From Cymbidium sinense (Eukaryota > Streptophyta > Magnoliopsida > Asparagales > Orchidaceae), in assembly GCA_021442155.1 (NCBI GenBank), contig CM038214.1:28148450-28212449 (forward strand): 64,000 nt of DNA, in the 5' to 3' direction. The notes below the pieces were generated by a model. It worked only from the letters and a program-made list of their open reading frames with translations, was not told the DNA's origin and did no database searches. Shown here in pieces: positions 47,484 through 59,615 of this stretch (position 1 is the first letter of the stretch; the number at the start of each line of letters is the position of its first letter). The translations under genes were made by a program, and so were the position numbers.

Positions 47484-50400
47484 ATTTTATTACAAAAAGA
47501 GGGTTACAAGGTCCTTAAAGGGGTAAACTCTGAACTATTGAGCTCTAGTTGAGTAAATCTATCTATGTACATCAAGAGTAAAACAAAGCATAAAAACAAT
47601 CAAAAATACAAGATGATTAACATAATAAGCTAAAGTAAGATTAAAATGCTCTGGAGGATGTGGGAATGCATGATAATGCAGGCAGACGTCAAAAGAGAGA
47701 GAATCACAGCAAAGTTATAATAAGAGGAGATTAGAGCAGTTAAGGTAATACAGACAAAAGTTAGAGGAAAATAACATAATATGAGTATGTTAGTAAGGAA
47801 TTGTGATAGAAGGCTGGGGCTCAATCACATCTGTTAGGCGGCAAGTATGAGCATCAAACTTGAAGGGTTACATCACATGAGCTACTATCGAACCAATAGG
47901 GAGGAGATCATCACAGCCATCATAACAACAAACTGAGAAGGTAGCACCCGGTTGTTGATATTCTTGTGAGCTTTTTACACACGCAAACCTAAGCAAAATC
48001 ATATCTAAAATATATAGGTAATTCTAAGACGAAGGATAAGGAGTCTCATTCAAGAAAAATATCATCAATATAGTCATCTTGACATGAGAATACATAAACA
48101 TAAGTGAGTGAGCCATCTTAGCCAGAATCTCATGAATAACCATATTCAGGAAAGAAATTAGTCCCACATATAATCCCTCCATAAGAAAATTACAGAGGAG
48201 ACAACTTGCTAAAAACCTGTTAAATAAGTCAATGAGCTTATAATTAACACCATCCCAATCACATGATATGTAAATGAATCTTTCGGTCAGAAAAACAACC
48301 CACAATCCCTTATTAATGTCACGGAGAAAGCAATAGTAAAGAAAGATAGCATAGCTCAACAGGAATGAACTACAACCAACAAATAAGCACCTAGAAAAAA
48401 AAAATAGTTGCTCCAATAGCGGCATTAGGTCTCCATTCAGATAATCCAGATCAACAATCAATCCAGAGAATAACACAGCAAAAGGCAACAACATCCTAGA
48501 TAGGAAGGGATTAAGCGCCATAATACCATTCTTTTTGAATAAGCTCATATGCACCAACTCAGAAAGGAGGTAACGGTGATGCGGTCGGAAAAAAAAAGGA
48601 GATAAATTGCACGCAATCAACAAATAAAACTAATAAAACTTTGGAACCCATAATAAAAAAAATCAACAAGTGAATTGAAATGAATCTCAACATTAAAATC
48701 AGAAAATAGAAAGCTTAAAGACGGCAACATCAAGATAGGAAGATACACAAATTGGCCATAAAACTCCTCAATCGAGTAGACATGGCAATAATAGATAAAC
48801 AAATAAATAAAGCATAAAATTAGTTATCTTGAAAATCGCATTTAAATTACCAAAACCTCACCATCAGACAAGAATAAATGTGAATGTTTTCGTGGCATGA
48901 GACCCTAAAATTCTACAACCAACAAAGAAAGAGCCAACTGAGGTGACAAGGTAAAACAAAAAGGTAAATCTCCAAGACAAGAGACAACCAAAATAGCAAA
49001 AACCAGTTAGCTTGCCATGATGCCACTCATCCAGTATAATCAAAACAATAGATACAAGTTTGATAGAAAAAGGATGAAGTAAATAGTAGCAGAAAAGGTA
49101 GATCAATGAATTCCAATGATAGGCATAAAATAAACTAGTAGGATGGTTCAAAGCAAAATCTACCAAGCAATCAACAACTTCAGAGACTTGTTGAAAATAA
49201 TCCAAAGCCCTGTGGGCAAGGTGGGTATTGATCCGTGATCACCAACCAACAAGGCGCTTAAAACCAACAAGTCAGCCAAGATTCCACCCATAAACATATA
49301 TCGGTAAAGGAAAGGATAGATAATGAATAGCTCCCCACCATAAGCCTATCCAAGAAGTGACATTCGAGAAATCGAAAAGGTCGATGCTTATTCACCATAA
49401 CCCAATTCTGCCAAGGGTAATGACAATAATAACCAATTGGTTTGTCAATAACCCAATTATGCATATAAGATAAATCATTGATTAATTCCAAGCATAACAA
49501 AGAAATGTGCTTCAAGTTGTACATGTTCCAATCATAGCATAGGATGGGAGAACAACAAGAAGGAAAAGCAACAACATCCTGTGTGTTAGCAATCGAATCC
49601 GTAAAACAAAGAAGATGGACAATTTTACAAAGGCGCGTCACAATCTCAGATGCAATGATACAATCCCTTGAAAACTCCAAACCCGCCGATCATGGGAAGC
49701 AAGAAACAACAAGACTAGTATTGAAAAAATAACACAATTCAAAGAAGAGATATTAGTGTAGATGGGATATCCCAATCAACAAAATAACAATAAAGAAAAT
49801 TGCAACCAATAGGTGCTCAATACCTAAGAGCAAAGCAAGAGTGTTGCTTTGTCACATTAAGCCATTGCCAAGGATATTGACAGTCATAATCAGTAGGCAT
49901 ATAGGATAGACCATTGGTTACATATAAGTAGAAGAGTAGAATGGTCTTCAGGATTTTCATGATCTCCTCAAAGCATGAAGGGTGAAAACAATTGTAGTAA
50001 AGTCCAACATCAACCCAAATGTTAACAACAAGAGCAAAAAATGAAATAGAAAGAGGAGGGTAAACACAGTAAGAACCAAAAGGAGCAGCCAACAAGGAAA
50101 TCCATTCCCGTAGGGATAAGAAGACATCATTACCAAGGTGAATTTTAAGACAATAAAGGTCCAAAACCGACTTGCTAAGACAAGAGGCAAGATGGCAAAA
50201 AATAGCAGGAGAAAATTGAGAAGCAGCAGAAAAAAATCCCGAACCCAAAGGGATTAAAAAACCAAATCAACAAACAAATCAACAAACAACCATGGCAGCA
50301 AACCTCCAAAACCCAAAAGTAATTAAGCCCAATCCATTCCAAGACAAGGATTTCGCCAAAAAATAACCATTAAAAGAGAAGGTATTACAATTTCTTCCCT

Positions 50401-51059
50401 TGCGTGAAAGCATGCTGAGGTTAGGCATTATATAAGCAAGGATAGCCGCAGAAAAAAGTCCTCAAGCCCAACAACAACCAAAATCCTTTCAAAGATAAGT
50501 GTTGAAACCTTTATGAATTAGGCCTTTAAGGAGGAAAGAGTCCCAAGGAATGTAAGCATCACCAAAGAAATACTATAATCATCAAAATAAAAAATTGCAA
50601 CCAAAGATAATGCACACTAATCCATTGCTAGAAGCAACATAGGTAGTAGCAATGCTCCAAGCCATATTGTCAGAGAGAAAAACTGGTTAAAGAAGTTAGT
50701 ACTAAAATCTAAGCCCATCAAAACAGATAACTTCCAAAGAATGGTTAATTCTCTGTTTAGAAATGAATGTATCAATGAAATTAAAGTCCCAAGTGGGATT
50801 GCGCTATAAAACCAAGAATGTAACAGGCTCAACTGGTTCAAATTCAAGATATTGATGTGCATATAATTCAACATCTCCCCATAATATTGTAAATGCCAAA
50901 ATAGAATTCTTCCAACTAAAGGAGAAGGGTAAAGGTAGCAAGTCATGCAAAGAGCACAAGACAAGAATGATATCTATGAGAGTATCCATAAAGAACACAA
51001 GGAAACAAAATTAGAAAAAAAAGGGATGAAGAGGAGAATTAGATTCTGAGGTAAGGAAG
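47484..51059 (-). other. Long 3' region of the L1 LINE
   Basis: About 3.6 kb lie between the RNase H domain and the 3' end, unusually long for a LINE 3' UTR. The minus strand has open stretches of 199 (48024-48623), 143 (49817-50248), 140 (49258-49680), 115 (50617-50964) and 113 codons (48864-49205), all rich in phenylalanine, leucine, tyrosine and cysteine because the strand is T-rich. Two of them share a motif, GLSYM...DCQYPWQ near 49870 and DLSYM...YYCHYPWQ near 49440, so part of the region is an internal duplication. I recognise no domain. Confidence 0.6.
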
Positions 51060-51530
51060 CCCAGAATTGTCCAAGTTAACCAAACCACGCAAGTATTTGG
51101 GTAATGTAAATTGATCAAAGAAGATGATAATTGTTTAATCTCGCACAGATTTGTAAGGTAATCAAGACACCTTCATGCCAAACATGAGTGATGGTAAGTT
51201 GAGAGAGAAGAGCCCTAGTTTGCTTTGAGGAGGTAGTACAAACAAGCATTGCTCATATTGGTAGAAGTCAAAAGGTCAATCAAGAGAAGAGCGCCCACCT
51301 CTATCCAAATATTGAGCCCATTTTGAAGACAAATTTCTAGAGCTTTGTGGACGCCATAAGCTCAAGATAAGGGACAATGGAAATAAGGGGATAAGCAAAT
51401 GCACATAGGACTATACCCTTAGAATCAAAATGCCTCCACAGAGCCATTATGAGAGAGAGCCATCAAGATTGATTTTAATAATATGATCAAGAGGTTTTTT
51501 CCAAAAAAACCATTCTATCATTTCGATAGG
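51060..51530 (-). pseudogene. L1 ORF2 RNase H-like domain relic
   Basis: The minus strand reads IKINLDGSL near 51470 (the first RNase H aspartate), FDSKGIVLCAFAYPL, then NGLNIWIEVGALLLIDLL in another frame, and near 51080-51170 PKYLRGLVNLDNSGLPYLR. This is the usual C-terminal RNase H of plant L1 LINEs. The frames are broken by several indels. Confidence 0.75.
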
Positions 51531-51787
51531 TCGGTCGAAGGTTGAGGCCCGCTTATTGATTTACACCTTTAAAAAAATGTTTGTGATGAATTAAATTGGC
51601 TTTAAACAAGTCATAAATTTTATTTTAGTTCTAGCAATAATCCTCATGTGATTCATACAATCCCATGATGTTTACATTTCGTCCATCCATATGAACCAAA
51701 TAAGAGTAATGGATTATGATTTTAATATGACCTTTAATTGCATTGTCAAAGTAAACTTCAAGAAGTTGATATAAAGTAAAAGAACAA

Positions 51788-52135
51788 TTAAAATTGACAA
51801 GTGTTGAATAGATCGTCATACCAAATCCAAATTTTAGAGGCAATAGCCCCATTAACAAAAACATGGTTAACATTCTCAATATGAGAACAACATTGACATT
51901 TAGGGTAAATAAAACCCTTTACCCCACAACAAAGAGTCAACAGAATAAAGTTTTTAGGATACCAAGTTAGAATAGTAAGAAGAGGGGATATTGTTATTCC
52001 AAATTTTGGAGAACACAATAGAAGAATCTGAGTGTCTTTAGTGCCACACATTTTAAGGTTGAAATCCCCATTATGAGATAGCTTAAAGATAATCTGATCA
52101 TGATTGTTAGGAGTGATAGGAATATTAGTAATCAT
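51788..52135 (-). pseudogene. L1 ORF2 zf-RVT region relic
   Basis: A 115-codon open stretch reads FNLKMCGTKDTQILLLC, then CQCCSHIENVNHVFVNGAI and KIWIWY. The CxxC...H...C arrangement and the H-VF pattern are those of the zinc-binding region (zf-RVT) found after the reverse transcriptase in plant LINEs. Confidence 0.8.
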
Positions 52136-52689
52136 ATTTAAGAAAGTGGAAGGAATAGAATCAAGAATCTTACTAGTGTTCCACTTGTGGTTTTTCCGTA
52201 ATGAATTAACTCTATAATAAGTGAGTGAGTGTAGAGTAAGTCAATGGATCCACAACCACTCCAGCTTGTCTTGCCAAAAAAAGGAATTGCCGAGTTTATG
52301 CCCCAAAAAATTAAGGATTTTGCATCCCATTTGAGTAAAGTCTTCTCCACATAGAGAATCACCCATTTAAAGGGACAAATGAGAGGATGTTTACCCCGCA
52401 ATATTTAGAAGTCATGCCCAAAGACTATTTTTGCTCCTAAAATTCCACCAAAGTTTGTAGGAGAAGGCATTGATAACTTCTTTGATGGATTTACATCCCC
52501 TCTTCAAGAGTTCCACAACTTTAGACCAAGATGTGCATTCTTTTTAGAGGAGGTATTGGTCCCTAAAAATTTGTTTAAGAGACGCCAATTCTATTGATGG
52601 TAGAGTTGGTAGGCACAATGGTTTGAAGAAGGTATATAGGCATGGAATTTAGAGTGCTCTTGATCAAGGTAAGCCTACCAAAGAGAGTA

Positions 52690-53600
52690 AATGAAATTCC
52701 CAAACCGAGATTTTGTTAGAAATTTTCTGAATTAGATCATCAAAAGGTGTGATTTTTTGGCCTTTAAAAGAGCCCCAAGGTAATTAAGAGGGAGTTGATT
52801 TTGCTTAAAATTAGTAATTCTAGATATTTGGTTAAGTCTATTAGAGAGGAATCTTAGTTGAAGGAATAAAACCGATTTTCCTTCATTAAGAAAAAAGACC
52901 ACTAACTTTACCAAAATCATTTAGAGGTTCTTAATGGTTTTAACATGTTGAAGGGAGCCAGAAGATAATGAAATCATCTGCAAAGCTAAGATGAGAAATA
53001 GGGAAACCTCCATGAGTTTTAAAAGACATATTAATTATTAGTGAAAAGATCGTTAAGGCTCCTTGACAGGTATTCAATAGCGATAATAAATAGAGAAGGT
53101 GATAGTGGGTCACCTTGCCTCAAACCATGGCTAAGGAAAGAAACCTATGGACTCACCATTCATGATAACCAAAACTACATTCGTGATACACCTTTTATAA
53201 CTGGATAAAACTATCGAAAACCAAACAAATTCAGATTTGAAAGAGAAATCCCATGAGAGATTGTCAAAGGCTTTAGCGATGTCCGCTTTGAATAAGATGT
53301 TGCCTCCTAGAAGGGACATCAATGTCATGAACCAGCTCTTGAGCAAGAAGAATATTATCGATATTGTTCTATGTTTAACAAAACCAGGTTTGGGGAGATG
53401 ATTTTAGGAAGCAAAGGGCTAAGCCTATTATTTATTAATTTAGCAATGAGTTTTGAAAAAGGTGCAAAGACTAATCGGTCTAAAATTGCCCCAAGATTCG
53501 TGATTGTTAGTTTTGGAAATAAGGACAATAGAAGTGCTTGAAAAGTATTTGGGAATAGGATTGCCATCAAAGAAATCAATAACAAAGATCAACTAAGTCG
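52690..53600 (-). pseudogene. L1 ORF2 reverse transcriptase domain relic
   Basis: The minus strand reads LFPKLTITNLGAILDRLVF and IAKLINNRLSPLLPKIISP (53355-53585), then ILFKADIAKAFDNLSWDF (53290; motif A with the catalytic aspartate), and SHLSFADDFIIFW at about 52972 (motif C, FADD). LPLNYLGALL follows near 52760, the usual thumb start. At least four frameshifts break it. A 1-bp difference per block is common, so the element was once active but is now dead. Confidence 0.9.
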
Positions 53601-53999
53601 GCTTAATAAATGGCCAACAATGTTGAAAGAAGTGGGTCGTAGCAAACAGAGTTAGTGTTCATGTTCTTAAGAGTATTACTAATCTCCTTGGAAGGACACA
53701 TAGTGAGTAAATGATTATCCTCATTGTTAATCATAGAAGGGATAAGATGGGTGTTTGATAAAGTTCCCAGCAACGGATTAGAATTTAATAAAGTTTGGAA
53801 ATGATGTATGATAGAATCCTTAATATCATTGTTATCCCATTCACCATTAGAGTTCTTAATTTTCTTAATCGAAGTTTTTTTTTATTACAAATGGCATGAA
53901 AATACTCTGCCACCATCGAATATGTTTGCTTGCGCTTTTGACCAATAGGTTTCTTCCATGTTTTGAAAATTAACCAAGTTATTCTTGGCAATGTTCAAC

Positions 54000-54884
54000 T
54001 CCTCAAGTTTATTGGGATCGCTTGAGACACCTCTTCAAGAGAACAAACCTCTTGTTCCATAGCTTTAAGATTTGTGAAAAGGTTTTTAAAAATGTGTTTG
54101 TTCCACCAATTGAGATTTTGTTTAAGTCTTTTGAGCTTAAGCCAAAGATGAGTCATACCTTTAACAGAATTATCCGAAAATAGGGCCATCCAATGAGAGC
54201 ACATTGGTGAAGTCACTATGTTGGGTCCACATATTTTGAAATCCAAAGGAGAGGGAGACGGTTAGGGGGGATTTTGAAGGAAATCAAAAGAGGAGCATGG
54301 TCGACAAAGTTTGCTCAAATGCTCAACAATGGTAGTAGCCATGATTGATCCAAAGAGAATTAAAGAGGGTCCTATCAAGACGCCAAAAGTCTAGAGTTGT
54401 GCCACGGAAGTTAGACCAAGTGAAACCAATGTCGATCGATTGCAATATCATATTTGAGAAGTCCTCCATGGAATGAAGGTTAGAGAACATCCTCCCTTCT
54501 TTCCAACTAGCTATGATGGTATTGAAATCACCTCCAACCAACCAGTGGAAGGTTAGAGGAAGCCAAGTAAGTGATTCCAAAGGATGTTCCTACCACAACA
54601 AGAAGCATAGATAAAAGAGCCAAAAGTCGATAAGTCACCTAAGGAGATTTTGACATTAACCAATTGGTCAAGATCATCAATGATGAAATGGTGATGGAGT
54701 TGTGCCAAAAGCACCAAATTTTATTATTAAGATTGAAGAAGAAATTATGAAAACCAAGGGATCTAGTGATAAAAAACAATCTTAGAAGAATTAATGAAAG
54801 GTTCAATAAGAACAAGTAACTTGATATTACACGAAAGACTCCTAACACATTGGAGAGAAGAGACCCACAACCCTGATATTCCAA
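54000..54884 (-). pseudogene. L1 ORF2 endonuclease domain relic
   Basis: This is the apurinic-type endonuclease that nicks the target. From 54884 the frame reads EYQGCGSLLSNVLGVFRV, FHNFFFNLNNKIWCFW, then in another frame GGDFNTIIASWKEGR (54540), IGFTWSNFRGTTLDFWRLDR and, near 54200, a conserved HSD-like end that is not clear. The catalytic GDFN motif is intact. Frameshifts separate the blocks. A connecting helical stretch (MTHLWLKLKRLKQNLNWWNK) near 54150 leads to the reverse transcriptase. Confidence 0.85.
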
Positions 54885-55649
54885 ATAAGAAAATTAATCA
54901 TAAGGGGACAACCAAAAGGGAAAAGGAAAAAAGAAAGGAAAGAGAGGAGAGAAATGATGACACATTACTTGTGTGGGGTGGAAGAAGAGCAGTGGTTCTA
55001 GTGGTTATTATTAGAAAATTTTGCTTTGTAGGTTTTTTGTTTTAACAATTTGAAAGGGTCTATCGAATCCAAATTATCTCCATCAAAAGTGATTGATTTT
55101 GGGTTCTAATAGTAGAAGAATCTATCAATGTTTTAGAAGAGGGATTTCACCTTCTTCATCAACAGAGTGTGAGAAATTGGGTTCAATTGATTATCACCAA
55201 GGGAAATAGATGGGGAAGTTCGCACCATTTGTAATACAAATATCTTTCTCAATATGCTCAGGTCATCATTTTGGTGCATTATATGATTCCCATTCAAATT
55301 GTTTAATTGGGTGTCCAATATATACCATTCAGATTTTAGTAGGATTTAAATGAAGCAAAGAACTATCATGGGAAACCGATTACTACTAGGTTAGGTAAAT
55401 TTCCATTGGTATCGTCACACCCCTCAATGGTTTTTAGTACCAAGGTCGAGTGTTTTCACTAGACAAATTGGAGAGGTTAGGGAGGAGAGGTTCTTTTGAG
55501 TATTTTAGGCACATGCTAGAGTAGTGGTTTTCCCAGCCCATTAATTCATATTCTGTGGTAAATTTTTTCTGAGATTAGGATGAAGTACAAAGAATTCTGA
55601 TTGATCATGCCCGTGAATCTTGCAGTGAGTGCAATAGGTTTTAGTGTTT

Positions 55650-55740
55650 ACAATCTGAGGGTTTAGGGTTTACAGTTTAGGGTTTAGGTTTTAGTTTAGG
55701 GTTTAGTGTATTTGGTTTTTTTTATTTTTTTTTTTTTTTG
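55650..55740 (+). repeat. (TTTAGGG)n remnant and poly(T)
   Basis: A short TTTAGGG cluster followed by a T-run, between the truncated LINE end and GRP copy 3. The T-run corresponds to the A-tail of the minus-strand GRP module. Confidence 0.85.
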
Positions 55741-56209
55741 ATAGAGAACAAATGTAGATTTAATATTTCTTCTTTTTGATTTCATCAAGCAAGTAACACA
55801 CCAAGTTTTCTAAGACATAAGTGATGACATAGATAAAATATGAGCACGCATTGAGCAAATCAAAACTATAATAATCGTTTCTATTATAAAGACATCCATA
55901 AGCAAGTAGATCGATCGCCATTCCTTAATTTGTTCCGGTCCAATAAGAACTACTATGACCTCTCGAGTAGCGAGATCCACCATCATATCCTTGATCTCTC
56001 CCTCTGCCACCACCACAGCTATATCATCCGTCGCTCTCCCACCTCCATAACCACCACTGCTCTGACCACCACCTCCATATCCATCAACATCTCTAGATGC
56101 CCCCACCACCACTGTATTAATCGCTGCCTCTGCCTTTGCCTCCATGCAAGATCTAGACTGAGCCTAGTTGATGGTGATGTTCCTACTGTTAAGGTTTTAC
56201 CCATTCTTA
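55741..56209 (-). pseudogene. Glycine-rich RNA-binding protein 3' exon, copy 3
   Basis: Same module as copies 1 and 2: ATAGAGAACAAATGTAGATT begins the 3' UTR and the exon side ends at CATTCTTAGGG near 56209. The tail end GYDGGSRYSRG is readable near 55975, but the glycine-rich middle is out of frame (reading VVVRAVVVMEVG). The RRM end reads MGKTLTVGTS. The flank after it contains a diverged form of the shared TTTAGTTACT segment. Confidence 0.83.
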
Positions 56210-59190
56210 GGGTTTAGGTTCAGGTTTAGTTTTAAGTTTATTGGGTTTTAGGGTTTATGTTTTATTTTAATTTAGTTACTAGGTTAGTCTGTTTGGGTGT
56301 GGTAGGGGGGTGGTTTAGGGTTTAGGGTAGGGTGGTTTAGGGGTAGGTTTAGGTTTAGGGTTTAGGATTATTTTTTTATTTAAATTAAGTAAACTAGTAA
56401 GTTTTTTAGTTTATTAAGTTTTTATTTTAGTTTACTTTATTTTTTTTATTTTATATAACTTTATATTTTATTTATTTAGTTTATTTATTTTAGGTTACTT
56501 TATTTAGGTTATTTAATTTAAATATTTTAAGTTTAAGTTTATTTTTTAGCAATTTTATTTTATTTTAGGTTTATGTTTTATTTTATTTTAAGGCTTAGGT
56601 TTTTTTTTATTTTAGATTTAGGTTTTAGAATTTTATTTTAGTTTTATTTTAGGTTTTTTTATTTTAAGTTTAAATTTTTGGGTTTAGGTTTATTATTTTT
56701 GCTAGTTTATTAATAATTTAGGTTTATTATATTTTTTATTTTATTTATTTTATAGGTTTATTTTAGTTTAGAGTTTAAGTTTTATTTATTAATTTATATT
56801 TTAATTTTTTATAGGTTTATTTATTTTTATTATTTTATTTTATTTATGTTTAGTTTTATTTTAATTTCTTAATCAGGTTTATTTTATTTTTTTAATTTAG
56901 TTTAGGTTCCATTTATTTTATATTAGTTTACTTTAATTTTATTTTTTATTTTTTGAGCTATTTTAGTTTAGGTTTTATTTTATTTTATCTTATTTTATTT
57001 AGGTTTAAGTCTTAATTATTTTATTTTTTAGCATATTTAGTCATGTTTTTAAGCTTAGGGTGGAGGGTAGGGTTTGGCTCAGCATAGGGCTTTTAGGCCT
57101 AGGGTTTGGGATTTAAAATCTGTACATGTTTTGTTTATTATTTATTTATTTTATTTTATTTTATTTATTTTATTGATTTTATTTTATTAATTAGTTTATT
57201 AGTATTTTAGCCCATGCTCAGGGGTCAGGCTGTGGCCTGTGGTCAGCCTAGGGCCTAGGGCTCAGTCAGTGTGGCTCAGTAGGGCCCAGTCAGGGTTTCA
57301 GGGCCAATGGTATGGCCAAGTCAGAGGCTGCAGTCAGGGGTTAAGGCTCAGGCCAGGGTCAGTATTTTAAAAGCAAAACCAACAAGTAGTTTATTTAGCA
57401 TTCTATTTTAGTTTATTTTATTTTATTTTATTTAGGTTTATTTTTAATTTTATTTGTCTTATTTTATTTTATTTAGTTTAGTTTTATTTAAGTTTATTTA
57501 AGTAGTTTTATTTTATTATGTTAGGTTTAAGTTTATTTTGATGAGATTTTATTTTTAAGTTTAGTTTTATTTTTTTATTCTTAGGTTTAGGTTTAGGTTT
57601 TTTTTTAATTTTAGGTTTTTATTTTAGGTTTATTTTTAGGTTTTATTTTTTAGTTTAAGTCTATGTTTATTTTTAATTTAATTTAATTTATTTTATTAGG
57701 TTTAGGTTTATATTTAAGTTAAGTTTTAGTTTAGGTTTATTTATTTTTTATTTAAGGTGGTTTTTTTTTATTTAGGTAGATTTATTTTTAATTTATTTTA
57801 GGTTTTAGTAAGTTCTTTAATTTTATTTTATTTTATTTTAAGTTTAGTTTATTTTATTTTATTTAGTTTTCATTTAGGTTTTATTTTAATTTATTTTAGT
57901 TTTTAAATTTTATTTTAGCTTAGTTTTTATATTTTATTTTAATTATTACATTTAGATTTAGATTTTTTATTTATGATCTTATTATTTATTTTATTTTATT
58001 TTGGTTTAATATTATTTTGGTTTTTTTTAGTTTATCATTTTTCCTTTTTAGGTGGCTTAGTGGTTTTGGGTGGCTAGTGTGGGGTTTGGGGCTTTAAGGG
58101 TTTATTTGTGGCCAGGGCTTTAGCCCAGGTGGTTAGGTTTTTTTAAAATTTTTCAATTTTAAAATTTTTTTAAATTAAGTGAAGTTGTAGGCTTAGGTTT
58201 ATTTAGTTTATTTTTTTACTTATTTACATTTAATTTATTTTTTATTTAGGTTTATTTTTATTTTTATTTAGTTTAGTTTATTTATTTTAAATTTTTTATT
58301 TTAGTTTAAGTTTTTTTAAATTTATTTTTTAGGGTTAGTTTTAGGTTTAGTTTTATTTTTTTGTTTAGTTTTATTTTTAATTCATTTTTTAGGTTTAGGT
58401 TTTATTTTTTTTTTTAGGTTTAGGTTTCAATTTTTATTTTACTTTTTTTGGTTTAGGTTTTTGGTTTTTATTTTAGGTTTATTTTTAGGTTTTATTTTCT
58501 AGTTTACATTTAGGTTTAAGTTTAGTTTATTTTAGGTTTATTTATTTTAGTTTAGTTTATTTTAGTTTTGGTTTAGGTTTATTTTATTTCTATTTTGGTT
58601 TAGCTTTTTTTTAGTTTAGGGTTTAGGTTTTATTTTTTATTTATTTTTAGGTTTTAATTTTTTGGTTTATTTATTAGGTTTAGGTTTTTTATTAAGTTTT
58701 TATTTTATTTTAAGTTTATTTTATTATTATTTTAGGTTTAGTTTTATTTTATTTAGCATTTTATTATTTTAGTTTAGTTTAGGTTTTTATTTATTTTATT
58801 TTAGTTTAGTTTTATTGTTAATTTTATTTTCTTTTTAGGTTTAGGTTTTTCTTTAGTTTATGTTTTTATATTATGTTATATTTTTATTTTATTCTGGTTT
58901 AGGTTTTATTTATTTATTTTTATTTTTATATTTTATTTAGTTTAGGTTTAGGTTTTTAGCTTTTTAGGGTTTAAGGTTTAGGGTTTAGGGTTTAGGGCTA
59001 GTTTAAGGTTTAGGTTTTAAGGTTTAGGGTTTAGGGTTTGGGGTTTATGGTTTAGGATTTAGGGTTTAGGATTTAGGTTTTAGGGTTTACGATTTTAGGG
59101 TTTAGGGTTTAAGGTTTAGGGTTTTAGGGTTTAGGATTTAGGGTTTAGGATTCAGGTTTAGGGTTCAGGTTTTAGTTTAGGGTTTAGTAT
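56210..59190 (+). repeat. Higher-order satellite, middle domain
   Basis: This run of TTTAGGG and TTTATTTTAG repeats has markers at 56386 (TAAGTAAACTAGTAAG) and 58176 (TAAGTGAAGTTGTAGG). TTTAGGG clusters lie at about 56200-56370 and 58955-59190. The end TTTTTAGCTTTTTAGGGTTT near 58950 matches the unit boundary seen at 42448 and 63557. It also contains the GC-rich variant islands listed separately. Confidence 0.8.
57050..57365 (+). repeat. GC-rich variant island in the telomere-like array
   Basis: Within otherwise AT-rich repeats, 57050-57115 and 57205-57365 are G/C-rich: GGTCAGGC, GGGCCTAGGGC, CTCAGTCAGTG, GGCCAGGGTCAG. Many can be read as TTTAGGG with T replaced by C or G (CTCAGGG, GTCAGGG, GCCAGGG). 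A second, shorter island is at 58045-58140 (GGTGGCTAGTGTGGGG, GGCCAGGGC). Confidence 0.75.
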
Positions 59191-59221
59191 TTTTTATTTT
59201 TTTATTATTTTTTATTTTTTT

Positions 59222-59615
59222 AAGAACAAATTCAGATTTAATATTTCTTCTTTTTGATTTCATCAATCAAGTAACAAACCAAGTTTTCTAAGACATAAGT
59301 GATGACATTATTCCGTAAGCAGTAGATCAGATCGATCATCCTTCAATTTCTCCAATTCCCATCAGAACCACCCCAACCTCTCGAGTAGTGGGATCCACCA
59401 TCATATCCCATTCTCTCCCTTCGCCACCACCACGGTTGTAACCTCCGTCACTCCTCCCACCTCCATAACCACCACTGCTATGACCATAACCTCCATATCC
59501 ACCAACACCTCTAAATCCCCCACCACCACTACGATAATCATTGCCTCCACCTTGCATCCTAGATCTAGTAGCACGGTTGAGTGATTTTCCTACCGTCAAA
59601 GTTCTACCCATTCTT
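59222..59615 (-). pseudogene. Glycine-rich RNA-binding protein 3' exon, copy 4
   Basis: Same module. A 91-codon open frame (59611 to 59336) reads MGRTLTVGKSLNRATRSRMQ, the RRM end, then FRGVGGYGGYGHSSGGYGGG and SDGGYNRGGGEG, before a frameshift near 59400. The correct end (YDGGSHYSRG, GGSDGNWRN) continues in another frame. The 3' UTR is about 80 bp shorter than in copy 1, with a deletion after GATGACATTATTC near 59310. This copy preserves the longest in-frame glycine-rich repeat after copy 1. Confidence 0.85.

Larger units (their letters stand above)
47484..55645 (-). mobile_element. L1-type LINE, 5'-truncated, about 8.2 kb
   Basis: This minus-strand LINE starts inside ORF1 near 55645 (CTHCKIHGHDQSEF, a zinc knuckle whose last cysteine is replaced), and ends near 47484 with CTTTTTGTAATAAAATA, a LINE-like A-rich 3' end. 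In order it holds the ORF1 C-terminus, the endonuclease, the reverse transcriptase, the zf-RVT region, an RNase H domain and a long 3' region (separate entries). All coding parts have frameshifts and stops. TTTAGTG is found directly outside both ends (47478-47484 side and 55640-55650 side), a possible 7-bp or longer target site duplication. The insertion interrupts the satellite between two TTTAGGG clusters. Confidence 0.88.

Noticed and set aside
48024..48623. 199-codon open stretch on the minus strand as a possible membrane protein gene
   Set aside because: It lies in the T-rich 3' region of the LINE; the hydrophobic residues follow from the T-rich composition, no domain is recognised, and neighbouring frames are similarly open.
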